A DNA stretch of 24,865 bases, taken from positions 8,880-33,744 of the forward strand of contig FLMG01003455.1 of assembly GCA_900088475.1 (NCBI GenBank). Reading direction: 5' to 3'. This DNA comes from Hyphochytrium catenoides. Taxonomy: Eukaryota; Sar; Hyphochytriomycetes; Hyphochytriales; Hyphochytriaceae. The translations under genes and the position numbers were made by a program. Below the pieces are notes generated by a model. That model was not told where the DNA came from. It saw only the letters and a program-made list of their open reading frames with translations, and made no database searches. Shown here one piece after another: positions 1 through 8,772 of the stretch (within the stretch, counting starts at the first letter, position 1; the number at the start of each line of letters is the position of its first letter).

Positions 1-492
1 AAGCATAGAAAAAGAGCAAGTAAGGAGGAGGAGGTGGGAGTATGCTCATAAGGGACGGGCGAGAGAGACAGAGTGGAAAGAGAGAGAGATAAAGCATAGA
101 AAGAGAGTGGAGAGACAGAGCAAACCGGCCATATAAAAGAGAGAGAGAGAGAGACAGAGACAAAAAGGGAAAATTATAAAGATCGAGACGTGGAGGATCG
201 GGGGACGGGTGGGCCGGTTATGTGTCCAACGACTCTAGAGAAAAAGTACCGATAACGATGGGTGGGGATGTGGGTTGGACCGTCTGCGCTGCAGTTCTAG
301 TGACCCGAACAGAAAACAGAAATTTCCGACCCCGTATCTCTACCGTTATCTGTCTTGGCTGGTAACTCTCTGTCTCAATCTGTATAATAAATAGTCTAGC
401 TAAACAACTCTCTCTTTAGCATTATTCTCATCTCCGACTTGTCTCTTTCTCTATCGTTAATGGAAGATGGTCCACTTTTCTCTCCCTTCAAT

Positions 493-494
<2 letters not shown>

Positions 495-528
<34 letters not shown>
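495..528. repeat. (CT)17 microsatellite
   Basis: An uninterrupted CT dinucleotide run of 34 nt sits inside a wider pyrimidine-rich tract (about 400–740). It has no coding value. Confidence 0.95.
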
Positions 529-534
<6 letters not shown>

Positions 535-2084
535 CACTCTATTATGATCTCTCATCTTCCCGTCTCTTTTTAGGGTGTCTCTCGCTCGCTCTCTCTTCTC
601 ATCTCGTTGCGTGCTCTCTCCTCTCTTTTCTTCCGTGCTCTCTCTCTCCACCATCCCTCATCTTTTCTTGATGTTGACCGCCTCTCTCTCCTGTTGTCTG
701 CTGGTTCCCTTCTCAAGACCTTAAGAGATGTCTCCTCCCCCGTCTTCTTCCTTTTTGGCCAAGATAACTTCCTTAAGGAACATGATGGAGGCTGATCATC
801 AAAAAGATGTGTGTGCTCTGGTGTGGGACGTGCTGATCCTTCCTCGCGCAGCTTCGCTCCTAACCGGGGCTCAACCATCGTTGCTCATATTTGTTGTTGT
901 CTCCTCTGTTATGCCGCTTCTGCTTTTTAGGAGTCGTCGGTCACAGGTCAATCTTGTTTATTGTCGTTGATGATTTGACTGCTGGCAGCTAAAGCTCTCT
1001 CTACAGGCGATCATGGGACTAATAAGTAAGCCTGCCACGTGCTGACGCTGCTAGGAAATTTTTGATCTATACATTAATATACATTATATTAGCAGAATGA
1101 AGCGAGGATCATTATTCTCTTTGACAACAATGGCCGCCAGTCACCCTATGGCAATGTCCGTTTAGTCCTATGCCACACCACCCAGCAATGCGGGATTTTC
1201 CTTCTCCTCTTCGTATATATTCTTCGTATATATTGCCAACGAACGTATGATGAGACGTATGTGCTTTCTACATATTTCTCTCCCTCCTCATAATTGATGA
1301 TTGAAAGAAGTCAAATGAGGCTGTCTTTCCATAGTATGATAGTAGAGGCTTCTTCAGAGTTATTAGAGGTCCCCTCACGAGCTCTGTATTCTCTCTTCTC
1401 TCTGACTAATAATGCCGGTGGTGGAGAATCCACCTTATCGTGTTGTGCTGGTGGTGCCGTCCTCCTTCTGCTGTTTCCTGCACTGCCCTTGTTTGTGCTG
1501 CACTTCTTGCTAATCTTTTTCTTCGTCGGTTGGTGGCTTCCCTCCTTTGCTGCGCTGCTAATCCACGTCTCCCATAGCGGTGGTACTCTGTGTGTGAACG
1601 CTTCAATAGGAAGTGGCTGCAGCTGTTTGGAGGAGGAGAGAGATCTTCTTCCCTCTTCATCATCATCGATCATCGTCCTCGGCAGCACTTCTTTCACGCT
1701 GCTGCTGTCCTCCTCTCCTCCTCCTCATCATCACCATTATTGTACTGCTGCATTATTAGGAAGGGAAGGACGCCCCTAATATAAACCATGGCTGGCTGTA
1801 CTCACTTTACAGTCATCCTCCCGGAGCTCTCCTTGAAGAGGTTGGCACTTTACAAAGAGTGCGCTCTACTCGGCCCTCTCAGTCATAAATAACGGGGAAT
1901 GCACCTTCAATAATATCGATTGGAGCGCTTTATGGGCGCACACTTGGCGACTTGGGACTACAGCACGAGCTACAACGGAGTACAGCATGGTAACAACTAC
2001 AGCCTCATCAACCAGAACTGTGTAGAGAATGGGAGGAAAGGCAATTTCTGGTGCTGTTTGTATTGCCTGCGATAGTGAGAGACA

Positions 2085-2317
2085 GAGCAACAGAGAGCCA
2101 AGACAGAAGGACAGACAGAGTTCATAGAGAATAGCGAACCAGGGATAGAAGAAAGAGAGAGAGAGAGAGAGAGAGAGACGGAGAGAGAGAAAGAGAGAAC
2201 AAGAGAGACAGAGTGAGAGAAAGACAGAGAGACAGACTGAGAGAAAGAGAGAGACACACAGAGAGAGACACAGAGAGAGACAGAGAGAGACACAGAGAGA
2301 GAGAGAGAGAGAGAGAG
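2085..2317. repeat. GA/GACA-rich block with two pure (AG)12 runs
   Basis: The + strand is almost entirely purine with periodic C (GAGACAGAGAGA-type units). Pure AG runs lie at about 2154–2178 and 2294–2317. The Ser/Leu open frames on the minus strand here come from this repeat. Confidence 0.9.
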
Positions 2318-2889
2318 TAGGCTTCTGCCATCAGAAGTCTTCCTCGAGAGTCTAGGAGCGGCATCGCTAGAGCCCTCGCCTATTTCTACCTCTCCTTTCG
2401 GGGTTCTTCTACTAGCCAGCATTTCTCTTCTCATATCCTTTCGAAGCTCCTACCTCCATCTTCTTAATCTAAGCCACAGCCCGCAGGAGAGGACTAGCAA
2501 CAGATGCACTGACAGCTTCTGCCTTTCTCTCGTCCTTGCCGTTGACAGAGAGGTCTTGACCTTACAGAGCGAGAAAGTCAAAAGAGCAAGCGAGCCAGAG
2601 ACAGAGAGAGAAAAGAGAGAGAGAAAGGAAGACATAGGGGACGAGACAAGCGAGCCGAACGATCTGCCTAAGAAGAGGACCCGGGCCTTTCACGACAGGA
2701 GAGCGCCTTAGAGCCGGGGCTTTTAAAGCTCGTCAATCGTCTTCGCCAGCTACTTCTCCTTCCCATCTGCAAGTCTCTCTCCTTCCCCACAGCCGAGCAA
2801 GCTCGATGGCCACTGCTGCTTCCCTACTCTCCCAGATATTGCGGCTTTTTGGTTAGAGGAAGGCGGGGTCTTGGCCCCAGAGGGCGTCA

Positions 2890-4365
2890 ATGGCGCCTCC
2901 TCCCCAAAGAGAAGAACCTGGAGACTCTCTCTCCCTGGCAGATGAAATCAAGAGAGAAATTCCATGCAGAGCCGCTGCTCCGGAGCAGGATGGAAAGACT
3001 CTGGCCTCTTCTTCCTCTCCATCTCCTCCTTCTTCATCTAGCACTTCTCAATCTTCTACGTCTCTTCTCTCCTCCTGCTTTCTCTCCGTCAAAAGCGTTG
3101 TCTGCAACCCTCAGATTCTCTACAATGCCCTGCTGGTCTGCGGTCTGCTTCTCTCTCTCACTCTCTTCAACATTGTCATGGAATACGTGACGCGCATGTT
3201 CAAGCCTCTTCCGGAGACCAGCGTCATGCTCGTCATCTCTCTCTCGTACGGCCTCACAGGCTTCCTCGCTGCCAGAATAGGGAGAGAGATGAGATCAGAA
3301 GCCCCCGAGCGTGTCTTTTTCCTTGTCTCTCTCTCTTATATCCTCGGCTGGTTCTTCTCTTTCCGCTCTCTTCGCTTTGTCTCCTTCCCTGCTAGAGTCC
3401 TAGGTAAGATGTGCAAGCCCGTGCCCGTGATGGCCTTCGACTGTCTTTTGGGAAAGTTCTATCCTCTAAGAAAGTATGCGACCACTCTGTCTATCACCCT
3501 GGGCGCCTCTCTCTTCATGCTCTATAGCAAAGAGGGAGGGAGCCAAGGGAAGAGCACGCTGAACGGGATGGTGATGCTTCTACTCTCTCTTTGCTGCGAT
3601 GGCGCCACGGGAGCGATGGAGAACAAGTTTATCCCGAAGTATAGCATTGGCCCCTTTGAGCTCCTTCAAGGGATCAATCGCTATGTCTTTCTCTTCTCTC
3701 TCCTTGCGATCCTTCTCTCTTCTTCGCTGCATGAACTCAAGCACTTCGTTGAGACCGCAGGCTTGTCTCTCCTTCTCCTCTGCGCGGCAGGATCTATTGG
3801 GCAAGTCTTCATCTTCATAGTCATCTGCAGGCTTGGGGCTCTGAATGCTGTCATTATAGGCACAGCGAGGAAGGTTATTACCGTGGCTGCGTCCATTCTT
3901 CTGTACGGACACTTCCTGACTTTCTTCCAGTTCATTGGGCTCTGCATCACCTTCTGTGCCCTCCTGGTTGACGTCTACTGCAGTACAAAGCGGTTAAGGA
4001 GAAAAGCGAATGCAGAGGAGACAAGAGGGAAACAGAACTGCGGCGGAGTTGCTCCCAAGCAAGGAGTCGCTCTTCCTGCTCAAGTTTTTCAGCTAGAAAA
4101 GCCAGAGAGCGAGCATGTCCTAGAGATTAAGGAAGGAACCGAGAAAGAACGCGTAGGGGAGAACGTGGCCAAGCCCAAGCCTCTCGGAAGCGTCAAGAGC
4201 GAAGAGAAGCACCCTCTCCTCTCTAAACGTGAGTCAGAGGAGGAAGAAGGAGAGGAGAGCACTGTGCTGGATGTAGTGATCGACCCTCCTCAGCCTGAGA
4301 GTCTTGGACAAGTCTGCAGCCCGCGAAACAAGAGACTGGAAAGCTCAAGAGAAGCTGATGGCTGA
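2890..4365 (+). CDS. SLC35B-type nucleotide-sugar transporter (UAA transporter family)
   Basis: Single-exon gene of 491 residues. It is predicted to be a multi-pass antiporter that exchanges cytosolic nucleotide sugar (or adenine nucleotide) for the luminal nucleotide product in ER or Golgi membranes. The N-terminus (about residues 1–68) is hydrophilic and Ser-rich. Hydrophobic segments then run from about residue 74 to 363. Family hallmarks are visible: FVSFPARVLGKMCKPVPVM (about 163–181), the LLSLCCDGATGAMENKF stretch (about 231–247), GSIGQVFIF (301–309) and GTARKVITVAASILLYG (324–340), which matches the TTRKFFT region of SLC35B1. Residues about 365–491 form an acidic, Lys/Glu-rich tail longer than in typical SLC35B1 proteins, with no dilysine ER signal at the end. 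The ATG lies in a good context (GTCAATGGC). SLC35B1 is the closest match from memory, but the substrate cannot be read from the sequence. The gene converges with the GPCR–PIPK gene. Confidence 0.9.
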   Translation: MAPPPQREEPGDSLSLADEIKREIPCRAAAPEQDGKTLASSSSPSPPSSSSTSQSSTSLLSSCFLSVKSVVCNPQILYNALLVCGLLLSLTLFNIVMEYVTRMFKPLPETSVMLVISLSYGLTGFLAARIGREMRSEAPERVFFLVSLSYILGWFFSFRSLRFVSFPARVLGKMCKPVPVMAFDCLLGKFYPLRKYATTLSITLGASLFMLYSKEGGSQGKSTLNGMVMLLLSLCCDGATGAMENKFIPKYSIGPFELLQGINRYVFLFSLLAILLSSSLHELKHFVETAGLSLLLLCAAGSIGQVFIFIVICRLGALNAVIIGTARKVITVAASILLYGHFLTFFQFIGLCITFCALLVDVYCSTKRLRRKANAEETRGKQNCGGVAPKQGVALPAQVFQLEKPESEHVLEIKEGTEKERVGENVAKPKPLGSVKSEEKHPLLSKRESEEEEGEESTVLDVVIDPPQPESLGQVCSPRNKRLESSREADG

Positions 4366-4549
4366 CAAAGTTGACCGGAAGAGGGGTAAAGACGTAAAAG
4401 CGGCAAGAGGTTACAGCAAAGGTCTCTCAAGACTGAATAACTGCCGCTACATCTGTTTATCATTGACAGTCACGGACTGGGCACGCACGAAGAGAAAGAG
4501 AATAGCGAGAGAGGGGCACACAAGGCGAATTCTTAACCTTTGATTTATG

Positions 4550-4582
4550 AGCTCCTACAGGTGGACCAGCCTGTAGGGAGCT
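4550..4582. other. Inverted repeat / stable hairpin
   Basis: The left arm AGCTCCTACAGG (4550–4561) pairs with the right arm CCTGTAGGGAGCT (4570–4582), giving 12 base pairs with one bulged base and an 8-nt loop. It lies 185 nt after the transporter stop and about 245 nt beyond the GPCR–PIPK stop, so it could form in either 3' UTR. Confidence 0.7.
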
Positions 4583-4671
4583 GGTGCCACCTTTGCTAGG
4601 AGTTTGGGACTTAGAATGTTAGCGATAGCATCTCAGAATCGACGGCGCTATGGGCGGAAGTGGCGCCGGGA

Positions 4672-4677
4672 AATAAA
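4672..4677 (+). promoter_or_regulatory. Candidate polyadenylation signal AATAAA
   Basis: This is a canonical AATAAA hexamer 307 nt after the transporter stop codon, on its sense strand. Whether this lineage uses AATAAA is unknown, so the call is tentative. Confidence 0.35.
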
Positions 4678-4826
4678 TAGCCAGAGAATAGCAGCAGAAG
4701 ACTGATGAGGAGAAGGAAGGAGAATGTAGAGCCAAGGTAAATAGGCGCACGGCTGCCAAAGAAGTTCCCTCGGGTCACAAAGACTGCAGCAAGAGGCTTC
4801 GAGAAAGGTCTCCTGTCCTTTCTCAG

Positions 4827-7800
4827 CTAGCTTGGATAATACGCATCTCCGCTCTCATCCGTCACACCGAGAATCTCTGTCACCTTTGCCAGAAACCTCG
4901 CCCTATAATCCTTTGGCGGAATGGCGCTCAAACCTTTTCCTTCTGCTCCCTTCAGAGTGATCTTTACCAGCCTCTCCAGTCTCTTCTGCAGCGTCCACGT
5001 CTGCAAAATGTCAATGATCCCAATAAAGTAGAAACCTGGGCCCGATATATAGTTAGCCCGCCTCATTCCTCTATGCATCTCCCCTCCGGATCGGCCAGGA
5101 GCTACAACTTCACCACCATCTCGGCCTAGTCCTTCTCCGCCTGAGGGTTCCCCTCCCTCCTGCATCTGCCTTTGTCTTCTTTCTTCAAGTCTCCTCTGTC
5201 TCAGCTGTTCAGAGAGGAGTCTACGCGTGAGGCCACCTGGCTGGGTGTCTCGCTCGTAGTTCTGGTTGATTGGCGCATCATAGTTGAAGACCTCGCCATA
5301 CTGGGCAAGGACAAAGGAGAGAGACTTGGTGAGGGAGACGAAGAAGACTGATTATAAGAGAAAATCGGGGAAAGAGACAGAAAGGACAAGAATCGACGGG
5401 CAGAGATAGAAGATAAAAGCTCTCAACATTGATATAGCTAAGCCAAGCTCTAATAGCACCTCTTACCGCGAACGGATTTGCCTGAGCATCTGTCTGTGGC
5501 CCAACAGCGCTGTAAACCACGTCGTTGGAGTCATCCTTCGAGTTCTGGATCGTTGAGAAGCTGTCTCTGTACTCTCGCTCCTCGTCTTCCTCTCGTGTAC
5601 TCTGCTGCTGCAGAGGCCGGGGATTGTCCACCTGGTAGGTGAGCTCACTGACCCCGATGAGCAACGAATAGTCCATGATTCCAACGTCGCGAAGCAGCTT
5701 GGTATCTTTCCTGATTTGATGGTAGGTGGACTGCGCCTCGGTCTCAGGAAGGCGCAGCTTTTCCTTGAGATCGTTGTCCTTCAGAACTTCATCTGGCTCA
5801 TGGCCCAGCAGTCTCTCATCACAATGCGACTTCACCCCGAAGATGTACTTTTGATTGCAGTGCCTGCAGGTCACCTTCTTGCCTCTCTTTGTGCGAGTCA
5901 TATTGCGGTTCACCCAAGAGCCCTTGATGTCATACCTAGAGACGCAGAGCATCTCGATCAGCAGAGAAGGAGCGAAGACAGGGCTGGAAGAGGAAGACAG
6001 ATGGGCTGAGCAGCCAAACAAAGAGAGCGATCAGGTGGGACAAGAAAGATAGAGTCTGGCACATGAGGAAAGATAAAGGAAAGGAGAAAGAATAGACAGG
6101 CCAGCCTCTGCCTATGGCCTTAAGACTCATTCACAAGGTTCACCTGTAGTGGATCTGTTTATCTGTATAGAAGAGGTTTGCCATGACGACGAAGCAGAAG
6201 GTCTGCCTGTACATCTTCAGGCTGTAACAGCCATAGATTCGGGTCAGCAACGTCTTCTTGTTCTCCACTAAGTACTGCCCATACTGCTCAGCAATGGACT
6301 GTAGGAAAGTGCATTCTTCTCCACTCATGCTCTTAACGATGAGAGTTTTGTCTTGAGAAAAGAACATGAACGCGCCTAAGCATCGGGAAGAAAAATATCA
6401 GCCATGTCAACGCTACACCAAAGTGCTTCGATTTCCTGCTTTCTCTCTCACTCTTTATAAACGGTGAAGATTCTCTTTCTCTCTCTCTCTTCGCACTTTT
6501 CTGAAGCTCAATTTCTCTCTCTTTTCTTCATTCTCCGTCTCGTTCCCTTACTCTGAAGCTCCGCCCTCACTCCATATCCCCCCTTTCTTCTCTCTCTGTC
6601 TCTGTCTTTCTCTCAGTCTCTTCGTCCTCTTTGTCTCTCCGTCTTTCTCTTTCTTTTCTAAAGGTTTACTCTTTGCCTGCTTACCACTTGCTCCTTCGCT
6701 GATTCTGGCCTTGGTCGTATGCTCCAGTGAGGCACTGAGTTTCGCATTGGTCATGCCAAAGCCCGCGCGGATGTGCTTGAAGACGTTATGCTTATAAGCC
6801 GTAAAAACAGGTCCACGCTTCACTTGTTGTCCTGAGGGTGCTCGACCTCCCACTGGGGACGACCAACAATATGAGTAAACAGTAAGGAGATCGGTACACT
6901 ATTAGACAGGAGGAGCATCACTATGAGCGAAAGAAGTTGGAGAGTGCTCATGGCACAGCCCAGTGCTCAGCCAGTGACCACGAGGCGACAACAATGGGAA
7001 AGAGCGAGAAAGTATCGGTGGGACCGCAACTGGGCGGATAAATATATAAGGTCCTAGCTAGTGCTAGCAAGACATAAGACCTACCTTCACCTCTCTCTGT
7101 GCGCGCCGCCAGGTAAAAATCCTTCCTGTCTGTGGTCTCAACATCCCCTGCCTCCTCCAGCGCAAGACGGATGCCCGACACCGTGTTATAAAGGACCTCT
7201 TCCCTTAGCGCCGTGTTTACTTGTGGGTCCAGTGAGTTGTCCTGTTCCGCTTCCCCTCCAGCTCCCTCTCCTTGGGCCCCCTTCCGTCGGCCGCACTGTC
7301 TAAAAGCATCCAGTACGTCCGAGAACTTGAAGTCATTCACCAGGAACCACACTAGGAAGTCCACATAGCCTTGAGCGCAAATAACGTAGTTGACCGCCTG
7401 AAAAGCTTTGGATTTATTGAGCTCCTTCGCTTCATTGTTCTCATCCGCGGCCATGAGGTTGAGGTCCACAGTTGAGAGATATATGACATAGACGAAGACG
7501 AGGATCACCCAGTATCCAGTGATAAAAGACACGTACGTCGAAGACACGCGAATGATCTCTCTCCTGACCTCGATGGTCTTTTGAATGCCGTCTCTCAATC
7601 GGACCAGGGAGATCACCACGATGACAATGGAGAAGACAATGAAGAGGATAACCCAGATGTAGAGGAACGCCCAAGCGGTGATGTTGGCGGTAAACTTGTC
7701 GCTTTCACCCTCCTGCACGGGATCAGCGCGAGCCCAACAGAAAGAGACAGTGGACTGCCCTGCATAGTTTGCAGCAACAAGTACGATGGACATGAACAGA

Positions 7801-8772
7801 GGGAAGCCCCAGGAGAAGATGTGATACTTCTTCACGTTAGCTTTAAAGTTCGTGAAGGGGTTCGTTAAAGAGAGGTACAGATCAACAGACAGACAGAGGA
7901 ACCAGCAAAGTGAGGAGAGGATGAGGAACTCAGAGATGGCTCCCAATGCGCGGCAGAGATCATCGTATCCTCCTCCTTCTCCGTTTTGAGAAAGAGGCGC
8001 ACATGCTTGATCCTCAGTTTCTCTCGTCAGGATACACCGTAAGGGAGCCTCTCCAACCACTCTGATAGCAAAGAGAAGGTCTATCATTGACCGATAGAAG
8101 AGAAGCGGGTTGGGATGTCTTCTGTTCTTCTTCTTGCCAAGATAGGAAAAGAGAATCAGAAGGGCGGAGATGAGAGTGAGGAGAGAGCCAAACATAGCTC
8201 CAGGCGAGATATAGACAAAAGACACCTGAAGACCAAGTGCCAAGGTCACCACCAACATCAGCAGCACAACCACTTGAGGGACAATGTTCCTCTTTGCCAC
8301 CGAAAACCATCCTTTTCTCTGTCCTCCTGAGCCCTCTTCTTGCCCGCCCTCTACATTATGCATGTGCGCGGGCGCTGCACCGCCTCCTGGCCCGTGATAC
8401 CGGGGGGTCTCGTTCCTTTGATACGGCGGACCTTCAAGACGGAGGTGACGTGTTTGACGTTAAGAAAGAGCTGACGACCAGGAACAGGTTCCGCCTCGAA
8501 AGGCAAACAAAGCATTCAGGGCACAGAGCTTGAGACTCTACCCTAAGGAATTAGAAAAGAATGAAGGGAGCCAGCGAAGGAGAAAAGCGGACAGTCCTCT
8601 TAGCAGAGAACTTACCATGACCATCATCTTGAGGCCGGTACCCAGTCGCAGTGTCCACAGGTAGGGATCCAACAGTTGCGATGGTGCCAGAAGGTCTTGG
8701 ACCGTGGGCTCTTCCTTCATATCCAGTGACATCATATGGTCTCCTACTTATTGCGCCATCTGGCTGCTGCAT
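4827..8772 (-). CDS. GPCR–phosphatidylinositol-phosphate kinase fusion (GPCR–PIPK)
   Basis: Six exons: 8772–8616, 8431–7085, 6852–6685, 6375–6144, 5935–5467 and 5300–4827. Phases match at every junction, giving 948 residues. Residues 1–100 are hydrophilic and rich in Gly, Pro, Arg and Tyr. Eight hydrophobic segments follow (about 103–126, 130–150, 160–178, 212–240, 257–276, 304–331, 349–373, 394–418), so this is a 7TM receptor plus one extra segment. Cys212 and Cys284 could form the usual TM3–ECL2 disulfide. LRDGI (331–335) after TM5 resembles the LRxGI motif I recall for GPCR–PIPKs. The kinase spans about 515–945: N-lobe YKHNVFKHIRAGFGM, Lys572 in TLIVKS, catalytic RYDIKGS (635–641), MDYSLL (722–727) and IGIIDILQ (Asp888). 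All expected catalytic residues are present, so it is probably active. Family knowledge: such fusions would link a G-protein-type receptor to PI(4,5)P2 synthesis at a membrane. Ligand and PIP isomer preference are unknown. The exon 1 junction (AAG acceptor) is the least certain; an alternative CAG acceptor brings an in-frame TAA. Confidence 0.9.
6460..6660. repeat. Pyrimidine-rich (+ strand) tract in GPCR–PIPK intron 3
   Basis: The intron between exons 3 and 4 (6684–6376) is mostly CT/CTT repeats on the + strand, meaning purine-rich GA repeats in the transcript. In-frame stops occur, so it is not coding. Confidence 0.8.

Larger units (their letters stand above)
1..2889. other. Gene-poor, low-complexity region upstream of the transporter gene
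   Basis: I see no supportable gene here. The + strand alternates between purine-rich GA blocks (about 1–180, 2085–2317, 2560–2640) and pyrimidine-rich CT blocks (about 400–740, 2340–2480). Open frames exist, such as 1294–1779 on + and 1311–1697 on −, but they consist of Leu/Ser/Arg runs from biased DNA, overlap on both strands and resemble no family I know. The last 100–300 bases before 2890 probably include the promoter and 5' UTR of the transporter gene; no convincing TATA box was found. Confidence 0.6.
4366..4826. other. Convergent intergenic region (3' UTRs of two genes)
   Basis: These 461 bases separate the 3' ends of the transporter (+) and GPCR–PIPK (−) genes. They hold a strong hairpin at 4550–4582 and an AATAAA on the + strand at 4672–4677. 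No coding sequence is supported. Confidence 0.7.

Noticed and set aside
1294..1779. 161-codon + strand open frame
   Set aside because: Biased Leu/Ser/His composition from CT-rich DNA, overlapped by open frames on the opposite strand, and no family resemblance.
8433..8475. Alternative CAG acceptor for GPCR–PIPK exon 2
   Set aside because: It keeps frame but introduces TAA within four codons.
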